Assembly: GCA_029721515.1 (NCBI GenBank)
Contig: CM056556.1
Span: 15,783,598-15,847,597, forward strand
Source of the DNA: Synanceia verrucosa
Taxonomy: Eukaryota > Chordata > Actinopteri > Perciformes > Synanceiidae
Direction of reading: 5' to 3'
Length of the DNA: 64,000 nucleotides
Part shown: in pieces, positions 1 to 11,867 of the stretch
Layout: each line of letters begins with the position of its first letter
Numbering within the stretch: position 1 is the stretch's first letter
Made by a program: the position numbers and the translations under genes
The notes under the pieces: model-generated
What the model saw: the letters and a program-made list of their open reading frames with translations, nothing else
Told to the model about the DNA's origin: nothing
The model's database searches: none

Positions 1-667
1 GTAATAATAGTTACAATGTGTGAGCCACTTATAATGACCTTTAACAGGCATTTTTACACACATTTTACAAATAACTATATCACATTATATATTACAATAT
101 GATTATACTGACTGTTACAAAGAAAGCATGCAAGACTTAATACTATATCAAGCATGACTGTTTAATTAGACTACATCTAATCATGAGTCTAACAAGACTT
201 CTGGGCTAATTAATGGGCCAAATCTTGTCCTTATGGCAACTGACAGACAGTCTGGTCAAAGTGGCCACTGATGCTGCACGCTGTGCCAATAAATGTGTCA
301 GAAGCAGCTGGCTAGTGCACGTTGTTGAGCTGTGGTGCCATATGGCGTGCTAAAGCTGAATCAAAAATCTTGCTGCCATTATGGCGTGTGAAAGGCTCAT
401 GAATCTTTCTAGGACGCATTATGTTTCATTTAACGTCTCGTCATTCAGCTCATCGAAGACCACCGTTTTGAAAGAAAATGACAACTTCTTACTGATTTAT
501 TCAGATCCTATTTCCCGACCAATGGGCTATTGTCACTGTCAATCACTTGAGGTCCATGCCTAAATTAAACCAACTATCTCTGCCTCAACCAACAAGAAAA
601 ACAGTGGGATTCATTCTTATGCAGAAAGCAGTGGTGTGCTTGCATTACAGACTAGTTAGTAGGCACC

Positions 668-759
668 AACAGTCCTGGACAACTACCACAATAGTCCTGG
701 ACCTCCAACCCTAATCCTTACCCTAACTGTAAAAACTTTGAAATTTGTCCAGGACTGTT
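668..759. repeat. short inverted repeat
   Basis: AACAGTCCTGGACAA at 668-682 is perfectly mirrored by TTGTCCAGGACTGTT at 745-759. The loop contains CCCTAA-like units. Confidence 0.8.
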
Positions 760-1228
760 AAGTACTCGGTAATATCAGCTCATCCAGTTAGTAGAGTATT
801 CAAGCAACCCAACAAAAAACTAAATAGGCCAATGATTTTGTCACAATCTAACCCTGTTTATGAAACAAATACATACCTAGTAATAAATGTGGGTATGGCT
901 ACATTGGTAAATAGAAATATTCACTCAAGTAAATGAAATAGATCTATAACACACTCAAGCTCATAAAATACACCTAGGTCTCATCTAAATCATCTCAAAG
1001 CTCAGTGTTACAGACACCAGGTGGATTTCAAGTGGAAAATGAAATCATCTTCAGATGCCATGGAGACAGGAGAGCTTTGTTGACTATATATGATAAAAGT
1101 CTTTTGTTGGCCATTGTTCTGACCTATTGAAGTGGTTTTGTCCGCGTTTGAGTAGCACTTCCACAAGACAGACTGGATGGAGTGCCCCTCATGCCACACA
1201 AGCATATTTGAATTTGTTTGAAGCATGC

Positions 1229-1233
1229 GCACG

Positions 1234-1279
<46 letters not shown>
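1229..1279. repeat. (CA)n microsatellite
   Basis: About 50 bp of CA repeats after a CACG-rich lead. Confidence 0.95.
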
Positions 1280-1282
<3 letters not shown>

Positions 1283-4200
1283 AAAGAAATAGACTGACTC
1301 AAAGAGAGACCCAGATTCACACACACAGTCTGTGCCCAGACAGGAAGACACAATCGACACAACAGCAGCACTTAGACTGGCTCTTATTAATTAAAGCAGG
1401 TAGACAAAGGGGTGGAGACGTTTTTGGGGGAAGGACCTTGTTGGGGTTTTGAGGGCCTTTTGAAGGATGAATAGCTGGACAATAGTGGGCCTTTATTGTG
1501 GGTTAAATGTACTTGCACCCTCATGCAAAGAAAGCAGCACAGCAGAAAGAAATTTTCTCTGAGTCCTGGCAAGTGTGCACACAAATGTTGGAATTTCCCA
1601 TTTTTTCTCTTATCCAGAGAAAGTATCTTCCTTTGACAGGGGAGAACTAGTCTTCATGTCTCTTGTGTACAAGAAACCAGAACCTAGTATTTAGTCAGAT
1701 GCAGGGAAAAAGTGGCTTTTGAGAGCCGAGGACCTTCAGACAAATGATTGATGGGAGTTAACCTCTTCAAATGTAGGGTTATGGATCAGTGTAAAATGGG
1801 ACATTAATCACTTCCAAATGGTCTTACCTTCCTCTGTTAGATCACACTGATAAAGCATTTGCTGTCTCTGATGCCTCTTTGCATAGCCATTAATATCTCC
1901 TCAACAGTCAATCATTTTAGAAATGAGCTTACTTGCCGAAAACAACACAGTCCTCCCTTTTAGCTCATAAGAGGCAATGTCACTGTTTTCAACTTGTCCT
2001 GAATGTCCTCTAATCATAAATCCCAGATGGAAGAGTTTGCATTTTAACAATAATGTCAACATCACATTTTCACCTCAATTCACTGAATTTGAGGTTTAAT
2101 CCTCATGCTTTGTTGAAACAGTGTATGTGTAAACGTAGCAGTAATAATTGCACTTTTATTTTAAAAGAATAATCTTGTCTTTTTGACATCATCTTCCATG
2201 TAAAAAAACAATATGTAGATATTTGTGTCAATAACTTCCCTGTACCTGAATATTTCAACGTGACTAAATACAGAAATGCCATATTTAACAAAATGAGTAT
2301 TTTTGATTATCAAAAAAAGCAATTATTAGAGAAGAGAATGTTGTGCTAAAAGTGAAAGGAAATCATGGTGGTTAAACAATTTTAGAATTATTTAGGACCC
2401 CAAACAAAATATTAGGATCAATTAATTATTCAGTTTAGTCCTGACTTGTCTATCTTTGAGGAAGAGCGCTTTGGCTCTCTGGTCCTCTGCAGCACTAAAA
2501 CAGCTGGGTACAGAAAACAGGACATAATCGACAGTATTCTGAGCTACCTTTGACAAAAAGCTCTGCAAACTTCTCCACTGAATAAATACAGCATGTCGCT
2601 ATGTTTTTTTGTGGAAGATTTCTGCTGCTTTTGTGGTCTATTGTCTGTGTCATCACATGACAAAGTGTGTGTGAGTAACTGGATTGTACTGTATATACCT
2701 CACAGGCCTCCTGTTAGTGTTTAATACACCCTGGTGACATGAGCCTCAACAGTATGTAAAAATCTCCAGAAAGCTCATTTGATTGGAGTGTTAAGCTGTT
2801 AAAAATAATTACCCCCACCCTCTTGTTATCTGGTGTCCTGCCTGCTACAGTAGTTTCACACACAAAAGACCGGCCACAGCTCACAGCTACAGCTGAGTCT
2901 TCACCTCATTCATTCTAACTATGCTGACATCGTGCAACATTTTCCAGGCCAAACAGCCCAAAGTTTTACAATGTGAGAGTATTTTCCTCAATGAAAACAC
3001 TGCCACTGGTCATAATGTCTGCATTTCCTAAATGACTGTCAGCAGGCTTTTGTATGACTATTTTGCTTTGTCCATGGTGAGAAGTGCAGCTTTGTTTGTG
3101 AAACAAAGAGTGGTTCCACCTCAGTAATAGCTACAAAATGTAAGATATTTTGCTTTACCGTAACAAAGATCCTGGAGCAGATATGAAAATCCTTTTATTC
3201 CCTACGTGCCTTAAACCTGTGATTCACACCAGGGTCTCACATTCATGGATCAAGCAATGCAAGTCCATTTTTCACCACACCACATGTGCATGTGGGTTCT
3301 TGGCACATATATGTGGACCCCAGGGGTTCAACACCAACCCCCTCACACCCTTCATACCTCCTCCAGTTGGACCATGTCTGTTTCTGACAGCATACCGCCC
3401 GACCATGTGCGGTGAATAGGTGGTCAGCTTCGGACCAAGGCTGCAGTCGGCCACACATCACATGCAGCTGTTACAAAATGCACACTCTGGGCATGTAACA
3501 TAATACCTAAAAATGACCTCATTCAGTCTCAGCCAGTTAAAGTCAAAGCTGACACGATTTCCTTCAAAAGAGCTGGCAGCCAGGCAGACAGTATTACAAA
3601 GTATTAATGCCTGTGAGGCAAAGTGCCAATGGCTTTCACCCCCAAGCTACTGATAGCCCATTTGGCAGGGGAGATAACTATGTAATCGTGTGTGGTTTTT
3701 ATGGATTTTGAAGCAGACATGGTGCATCAAAAGATGAAATTGATACTGTTCAAGGCCAACTGTTCCACTGTAGGATGGACGGCTGTGTGTTAGTAAGTGA
3801 GTGAGGGATAGGTGGTAGTGGGAGATGTGTGAGGTATACAGGGATTTAGGCTCACCTAAACAACCTTCTCTGTACTGCAACAACTTTCTCTGTGGAAATT
3901 GTTTTTGAGATCAGCTGAACTGGGAAGCAAGATGGTTCTGCTTACTGCTGTTTATACAAACATACACACATACATGCACAGCTCTGTAGGGAGCTGGAGT
4001 TTAGAATATATGGAGCCAGAAAATAATATCCACATATTGCCAGTACTAAATCATCACTTATGTGTACACACATGGAAATATGTTTATCCAGACAAATTAA
4101 CAGCTTGCAGTACCCATTGATGGGAATGCAAATATACCACAAAGGCAGCACAGTGCATAAAATACATTTGTGTGGAAAAAAGATCATTAATGGTGTGTGT

Positions 4201-4483
4201 GTTTGGTCACAGTTGATGTTGCATGATCAGCTGAATGCAGTGGACAGAAGCCAGCCAGTGGTTGTATGATACTTTACCACCATCTACTGGTTGGCACCAA
4301 AGATGCATTACAAAAAACTTCATATTACTACATTAGTCCAGTTCCACTGGAAATATAAGCTATTGTATTGAATTGTAAACTATAAGAAGAAGTTAAGATA
4401 GACTGGAAATACTAAACTGTGAGAAAAAATCTTCATACAACAGATATTTGACATGTTATAGTCAGAAAAGCACAGATAAATAA

Positions 4484-4484
4484 A

Positions 4485-4520
<36 letters not shown>
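4484..4520. repeat. (AAT)n microsatellite
   Basis: Uninterrupted AAT repeats of about 35 bp. Confidence 0.95.
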
Positions 4521-4523
<3 letters not shown>

Positions 4524-4685
4524 TATAACTAAATTCCATTTACCTGCTTTGTTGTTAGAGGTGTCTTCTGGTATTGTGTGTGCCGTATCACTGCAAACTG
4601 TCAGCACTCACTTGAAAATAAAATGTAGCCATAGTTAACATTATTAACATTATTAGCATTATTAGCATAGTTAACGATAACATTA

Positions 4686-4729
4686 TTATTGTTGTATGCT
4701 GGGTTTCTACACCCAGCATACAACAATAA
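4686..4729. repeat. perfect 19-bp hairpin, 6-base loop
   Basis: TTATTGTTGTATGCTGGGT (4686-4704) and its exact reverse complement (4711-4729) are separated by TTCTAC. No gene context. Confidence 0.9.
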
Positions 4730-5789
4730 ACACCAAAAGATATTGATCATAGTAACTTCAGAATGTTTCTTAGCTTTGTGCTGTCAGTCAATTCACTTTC
4801 CGGCTGCTATTTTCCAACTGAGGGAGTAACTATAGATACAACATGAAAAAAGACTCCCCCAACTCCCAAGAACTACCAGAAATAAGGTTTTCTCACAGTA
4901 GGCACTGTGCAGACATTCTGATTCGTCACGGTTGGAAAAGCACAGGTGTTACAAATAACACTAATGCTGCATGGCTCAATTCACCTTGTCCCCTTGTCAC
5001 CTACAACAACTTAAACTAGTATTTTATTATTTCATTCTTAATGTTTTCTGTAGACATTTCACTTTAAGTTTGTCTTAGTCTACTCTTCCTGGGTAAAAAA
5101 AAACAGTTGTGCTGTTGTGCTGCCAAACCATTTCAAGGACAGATAATGTTGCTTGGCAATGGAAAGCTTTAACAGGCTAGATCCATGGGCTGGTAACTGT
5201 GAAAGAAAGCGGAAACTTGAGCCGCCATATACAGTTGCAAAAATGGATCTCGGGAAATTTAAGAAAGAAAAAAAAAACCTCTGTGAATAACATTTCACCC
5301 TCTCAGTCTCATCTTGCTGGAATGTACCACCTGCCGAGGTATGCTTAACATACTCAAAACGAAGATCAAGCAGAACAGAATGATAATAACGAATAACAGA
5401 ATAATGCACAAAACTTTGTTAGGTTTTTCCTTTACTGCTGACATGACAATGTACCTGAGCACCCATACAAAAAGATGAGTGCACCAAATGTATTCATTTT
5501 AGAATGTAACTTTCTCCTAAGAAGACATATTGATGCAAGCCTGTTTGCACCATTACTGAACAGCTGATCTACCACAACATCCCAGACAGAACAATAAAGA
5601 CAACAACTAAAAAACTTTGAACAGGTCATTATCCTCTCCATCTCTCACACTGGACAGACAGCGGAGCAGCTTCTCGAACACACTGTTGCAGCTCCTCTGT
5701 CAAAGGAACAGATAAAGGAAATCTGTCCTACCACATACCATTGCACCGTACAATAAGACCTAATCCTGATGTTATAACATAACATATTG

Positions 5790-6025
5790 TTCATCTTTAG
5801 TTCACTACACACTGTTTAATTGCACTATTAATATTTATCATGAGTCCTAATTATTTGTCGATATATACGGTTTTACACTTTTGATATTGTTTTCCTTTCC
5901 TAAACTTTATACGTTATACTTTATATTGTTAATAATACCTTTGTGTTTTTATTATTGAGTTTCAATTTCTTGCTGCAACATAATTTCCCAGGTTGGGATC
6001 AATAAAGTAATTCTCTTCTACTCCA
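5790..6025 (+). repeat. LINE-like 3' tail
   Basis: An AT-rich stretch ending CTTGCTGCAACATAATTTCC and GGGATCAATAAAGTAATTC, which resembles the 3' ends of common fish non-LTR elements. No reverse-transcriptase frame is attached. Confidence 0.4.
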
Positions 6026-7710
6026 TTTTAAAACAAAATAAATAAACAAGCTTGTGTTATCATATAACCTGAAGGTAACAGATTACAGATGTGTCTCGCA
6101 GGGACTGGGAATGTAAGCCCTAGTTTGACACAATAGGGGTCACTGTTTGCTCAGTTAAATATAATGCATGTTTCATTGGTAGTTGGGATGCTTTTTAAAA
6201 CATAATTCAACCAAAAATATCAATACAATGTAATATTGTATTATATGGTACATGTTAATATAAATGCTAAGTCAATCAGTTATCCTTACACACATATTAT
6301 AGTGTCAGATATGGTTATGGATAAGTTTTTCCACAGTAGTTAGCAAATATTTCTGACACTGTACTTCTAATGCCATATATGATATTACATTCTAACCTGT
6401 AAAAAACATAAGTAGAAAAAAAAACTTCTAGGATTCAGCTACATTTTGAAAAATCTCATTAAACTTAAGCATTTTGTGCATATCTTAAGTGCAAATATTA
6501 CTGGTGAGATTGAGTGTGTCAGTGCAAACCAGGTGAATAGTGATTTGTGGATACATGCTCTTTCGGTTGCAGCTGTAGATTGCACTGGAATGTCTGTGCT
6601 GTTACCTCAAAGCATGTGCTTTGTGGTAAACATCAGTCATTAGTGCCTTTTATGAGGATTCTCTGTGCAGCTTTGTGTTTTTCAGCTCAGTCATTAAAGA
6701 TGTCTGGTTTATGCTCACAGCAAACAGGCCAGCTTTTTCCTAATGTGTCCATAGCCTGGAGAGTCTGGAAGGACCTCAGCACAGCTTGGTTTCACTAGAA
6801 AACTGCTTTTGAGGGGAGTTGTTGTCGTGCTTCAGGACTCTTCCAAATCCTCAGATTAGATTTTAGGAACCAAGGCAGGCTTCTGGCATGAAATCAAAGC
6901 AGTTCTTGAGGGACCAAAGTATCTGTTTTCATTTAATGTACAAAGCTATCGCTGTGCAATGAACCCTGGAAAAGTGGCTTGTATATAAACAGTTTGCCTT
7001 TTGCTGAAGTACCTGCACCTTTACTGAGTCATTTTGGTGACATAATTCCTTGAACGGTACTTTCCACCTTTTGGTGAAGTTTTCAAAGCGTGCTGGGAGC
7101 TTACCTCGCCCATTGATTTGACATTGCAATTTGATGAGTCATTGGGCAGTTGACAGCTTTGGCCGCTTTTTCCAGAACTCAATAATGTGTACTTCAGTGA
7201 GAAATGGATTTAAAGGAATTTGCTCTGTTTATGTGTCTCTTAAGTGGAACAGAACTCCAGAAAATCGTGTTGTGGAAATGCAATGCTTGTACCACTAATT
7301 GAATCCACATGGAGCCCCAATCTGGTGAGCACAAGCATCCAGCCAGAGCTGACCTGCTGCCCTTCTTCATTAACCAATCGGCCTCTCTGTGGTGGAGAGA
7401 AACTTTCCTATGGTAATAAACAATGACATGAGGCTTTACTCACAAAATTGTCTCTGTTTAATTTCAAGTCCCTCTCAGTTTCCCTCTAGCCATGTCACTT
7501 GGGTGTTTGATGTTGGTACTGGAAGCCTGCAGTGACATCTCACCAGTTGTCTTCCAATATGCAACTTACGACAATGCTAACTTATTTAGGTACAGGTACA
7601 ACGTTTGAATTATTTACCTTGTACCATGTTAACATTTTCAAATTAGTGCAAAACAGTTTGATGGGACTTTAAATCGTTTTGAAGGTATCTGGTCAAAGAA
7701 GTATTATTAT

Positions 7711-8005
7711 CCATCCATCCATCTTCTACCACTTATCCTCTCATAGGGTTGCGGGGGGGGCTGGAGCCTATCCCAGCTGTCTTAGGGCAAAAGGCAGGGT
7801 ACATCCTGGACAAGTCGCCACCTCATCACAGGGCACATCGAGACAGACAACCACTCACACTCACATCTACGGTCAATTTAAATTAGCCAATTAACCTAAT
7901 CCCCATGCATGTTTTTGGATGGTGGGAGGAAGCCGGAGTACCTGGAGAGAAACCACGCAGACACGGGGAGAACATGCGACAGTGCTAACCACTACACCAC
8001 CGCCC
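7711..8005 (+). mobile_element. CCATCC-headed dispersed repeat, copy 1, with target duplication
   Basis: Starts CCATCCATCCATCTTCTACC and ends GCTAACCACTACACCACCG, the layout of a very common teleost repeat (family name not certain). Flanked by 12-bp direct repeats AAGTATTATTAT (7699-7710) and AAGTACTATTAT (8006-8017), one mismatch, which argues for insertion by retroposition. Confidence 0.7.
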
Positions 8006-9523
8006 AAGTACTATTATCACTAGACAAATTAAAATGTTGAACTGATCAGTGATGGTGCCTGATGAAATGTCAGAGGATCAGCAAAGTGATGACATATAGT
8101 CTTATCTTGATGGGAAACATTAATGTGTGCACCAAGTTTCATGACAACCCAGCAAATAGTCAACATGATTCATTCATTTCACTCTTGACTGACAGACCAC
8201 CATCGCCATTGCTGCTAGCATGGCTAAAAAAATTACATAAATCAACCTGTAAGTCAGCTGAAAAGCATTTTTTTTTATTAATACTTATTTTTTAACAGCG
8301 TTAGTATAGAAGCAAGACATACAGTAGAGGTATGATTAGTAAGCATAGCACCAGAACGAATCATTCATTTCTTTTATACAGGCTACATACATACTGTAGG
8401 TACATATGATTCTTAAAAACATCTTTGGATAAAGCATGACAAACAAGCACACTGTTTCTCTATTCAGTACCAATGCCCATTCAATATTTAGCACACTGTT
8501 TTCAAGTATGAATATTAAAAATACACATATATCATAAGTTACAAATCTTATCGGTTATTACAAAAAAAACAGGATTACATTTCTACAAAATTTTATGGCA
8601 CATAGTGCATCAAGTATTCTTTAAATTTCTGATACAGACCTCATAGAACAATTGCCCATCATAAAACTGAATGATGACCAAAGGTTTTCTAGCTGCTCAT
8701 TGACTTATTTTTTAAATTCATTTTTCAGCCATTCTTTAAATCAAAAGAAGCTGCGTTGTCCGAGAAGAAAATAATCTGCATCTATCTTCTAACTTTGGTT
8801 AAAGCTTAACGTCAGAGTACCAGCATGTTAGGTTGTTTGATAACTGTAATAGTGGTCATGGTGAAAGTCATTTATGATGAGTTAAGTACAGATTCACTCA
8901 TGCAGGGGTTCATCTGATACAGTATATCTGGCCACCATGCAGCTAGATTGTTTAGCCCCATTAATAGGAAGACCATTACATGTTTTATAGGCAGATCCTA
9001 TGTCTGCTAAAAGAGCCAAGAGCCAGTGTTTTCCTTCTCAAGATCAGAGGTAATTCCAGTAGTACAAAAGCACCATTCAAAGGATCCTTATTTAAGGTTA
9101 GTGGTTATACTCTACAAATAATAATAATAATAGGCTAATACCTTTTTTTAGCAAAGCAGACAAAGGACAAAAACACATCAGACAATGGCTTCTCCATTGG
9201 TAGTAGTCATTGTACCTTAACACATAAAACATATCTACAGTCATGACAGAATAAATATGGTCAAACATAAATATATTACAACACATATCTCAGGAGAGTA
9301 TGGATGTTTATGAGAGGTAGGTTGCAGGTACCTACAATAGGTCCAATGGAGAGTGTGAGCTGAGACATCACACCTGATACTGTGACACTGTTTAACGGAT
9401 GAGAACTTGTCTGTGTGGCGTAATTAAAGAAAAACAATCAGATCTAAAAATAATACAGTAGAATCCTTATAGTTAGATTTTAGATATTTCCTCACAGCGC
9501 CAGTGTTTATACTGTCTCTATGG

Positions 9524-9991
9524 GCGTACTCACACCAGGAAGGTCCATTAGTTCACTTGCTTTGGTCCGGACCAAACATTTTTTTTTTTTTTTTTAGTGT
9601 GGTTCGCTTTCACACAGTGATTAATTGCAACAGGACCTGAATTAACACACGTGCCAAGGTCGTTCAACCATTGGATGGTAAACGTGTGGGCGGGGTAAAG
9701 CAGGACGCCCAAAAGCGAAAGTAGGTCGACGTAAACAACGGAGACTTTGCATGCTGCTCTCGTTATCCTTATAGCAATATGGTTTATACAGTTAAGGCTT
9801 TTTGCAGAAATGTTCGAGCGTCAAGACCGTTTGATGCAACATCAGTTTTACAATATAATGCTCGTAATTTTGCAATGACAAGGATGTGCAGCAAAAAAGC
9901 TGAGAAGGAGAGCTCTTATGTGTGTCCAACATGTTACAGTAACAACATGCAGAAGACAGAACAGGTAGCATTCACCTCTCTCTCTCGCTCT

Positions 9992-10027
<36 letters not shown>

Positions 10028-10340
10028 CACTGTGTCACAGCTATCCTACATTTCCCATAAAGCGCGAAAAATAGGGGAGCCTGTCAAATCCAAAAAGTAG
10101 ATTTTTTTGCAACTGGGTCGGATCGAGGTCGGGCTGCTTTCACACCTGAAACGAACCACACCAGGGTTCGATAGGAACCGCTCCGAGACCACCTCCTCAG
10201 CTGGGTCCTGGTCCACTTGTTTGGTCCGCACCAGAGTTCGAGTGATTGTATTCACACAGGCCAAAAAGGTCCGAACCAAGGGAGGAAACGAACTAGAGTT
10301 TGTTTTAATCAAACTAAACAAGGCAGGTGTGAATACACGC
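9524..10340. mobile_element. inverted-repeat transposon, about 0.8 kb
   Basis: The left arm begins GCGTACTCACACCAGGA and contains TTGGTCCGGACCAAA. The right arm read inward begins GCGTGTATTCACACCTG, and its inner part has TTGGTCCGCACC. TTCACACC motifs recur in both arms. An internal (TC)n(TG)n microsatellite lies at 9976-10025. A short frame from 9810 reads MFERQDRLMQHQFYN and stops; it may be transposase residue. Confidence 0.55.
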
Positions 10341-10563
10341 AACATGATAGTCGTTAAATCAGTCAGTAGGCTGGATTTGCAGTAAGTAGTTGTGTGAACA
10401 TATGACAGAAGACAGAATACAAATACACAACAATGAAAACAAAAAGCATCTGCGATTGCTCAAAAGGCTCTTTGCACTCCCCTAAAGATTAACCTCTGAC
10501 ACGAGGCAGATCATATCAGTAGTTAATTGCTAGTGTACTCTTTCTTTAAGTCTTGAGCCCCAC

Positions 10564-11003
10564 AGGAATAATTCAACATTTTGGGAAACACACTTGTTCA
10601 CTTTGTTACTAAGAGTAGGATAAGAGGATCTCTATCACTCTCATATCAGCAGCCAGTTAGCTTAGCTGAGCACAAAGACAGAGAACAGGTAAACTGAAAG
10701 CGCCAAAGGGAATGACATCAGTCACTCCACTGTTTCCCTGGCAACCCTACGAGCGATGTCAAGACACCAGGAAGTTAGTGAGCTCCTTATAGCCCAGCAC
10801 ATAATAATTAATCCCTACCCTAATAAGACATGTTTTCGTTTACACTTTGTTTTTGGAGCAAATTAAACAAATCAGGCATTGTCAAGCTAGCTTTTCCCAG
10901 TGTTTGTGCTAAGCTAAGCTAACCGGCCTCTAGTGGTAGCTTCAAATTTACTATAAATCCCCTAAAAAGGGAAATACGAGTAAATTTCAAAATGTTCCTT
11001 TAA
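10564..11003. mobile_element. short inverted-repeat transposon common in fish genomes
   Basis: The left end AGGAATAATTCAACATTTTG and the right end (inward, AAAGGAACATTTTGAAATTT) are imperfect inverted copies. The inner arms carry the mirrored pair CAGTTAGCTTAGC and GCTAAGCTAAGCTAACCGG. I recognise this as a widespread teleost non-autonomous DNA repeat; family name not recalled. Confidence 0.65.
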
Positions 11004-11777
11004 ACTTGTGCGAGCTCCTGATGACCTGCAGTGTAGCTCATTTAGTAGTCACAAAAATACAGTGTTATATAGTGGTATGTTTTTTTTTTTTTTAAATCAG
11101 CCTATTAGCTGTCACACTGTAAAAGAATAACACAACCACCAACCATTATTGATTTTCATTCTGTCTCACTGATTGCAGGTCAATTAGATAAGTAGTAACT
11201 AAGTGGTAATAGTGTAGCTGCAAAAATAAATATCTATGCACCATAAAGGTCATATAGGATAAGATTATTCCAGGTACTTCATAATGAAATTCTGGAAACC
11301 TTTTTTTACCAGATGAGAATAACTGCAAGATAAAGGTTTTTTTTTTTTAAGATGAGAATTTCTTCCTTAAAGTATTAGGTTTTTCTGTTTGCGTAGTTGC
11401 TTTTCCAGCGTTTGATGTTTTATATCCCTTTGTATAATGCTAAAAAATGTAAAACAGTATTAAAAAAAGAAGCATTTTCGTTTCCAAGGCGCAAAAGTAT
11501 TTGATAGCCATTGCAAAGCAGTTGGCATGCAAAAATAGCAGGCTCTTCTTCAGAGTTAACAGTTTGGATGAAGGACATGACAGTGACCTCGTACTACTGC
11601 ACAGTGCGTCTTACAGTATATGTTTTAGCTGCCATTTGGGAACTGGGGATGTTACTGTGTTAAATGCTCTTCCACCACACTCACGGATTACGACGGGGTC
11701 CAACAAATCACTATTATTGCATGTGTCTGGGCTACTGTCCTCAGGGTAGATTTAGGTGTTTGGTCACTACAGGGCCC

Positions 11778-11867
11778 TCACTGGACTTGAAGGAGTAGGC
11801 CGTTGTGAGCCTGGGGAATGCACTTCCCACAGAAACCACCACAGCGGCCGTAGATTCTTGCCCCGTC
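11778..11867 (-). CDS. adamts20: adamts20 last coding exon: GON domain C-terminus and stop
   Basis: Encodes DGARIYGRCGGFCGKCIPQ and ends NGLLLQVQ followed by TGA at 11778-11780. CGGxCGKC is the conserved Cys cluster that closes the GON domain, and the protein ends a few residues later as in mammalian ADAMTS9/20. Confidence 0.93.
   Translation of the reverse strand, partial: DGARIYGRCGGFCGKCIPQAHNGLLLQVQ

Larger units (their letters stand above)
1..7698. other. intergenic DNA, no gene recognised
   Basis: AT-rich sequence with only short open frames that lack family signatures. It holds a (CA)n, an (AAT)n, two short inverted repeats (668-759 and 4686-4729) and a LINE-like 3' tail near 5790-6025. 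No exon with splice borders and recognisable protein similarity was seen on either strand. Confidence 0.5.
8018..11777 (-). other. 3' flank and possible 3' UTR of adamts20
   Basis: No coding sequence was found downstream of the stop. Scanning by eye, the nearest exact AATAAA on the minus strand lies at 8274-8279, about 3.5 kb past the stop, with CATAAA-type variants nearer. The real polyadenylation site is therefore unresolved. If the distal signal is used, two inverted-repeat transposons (9524-10340 and 10564-11003) would sit inside the 3' UTR. Confidence 0.3.

Noticed and set aside
1008..1452. Several open frames reading VCVCVC or THTHTH
   Set aside because: They are translations of a (CA)n microsatellite. 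The same applies to similar frames near 9779, 30550, 40972, 55028, 57158 and 59247.
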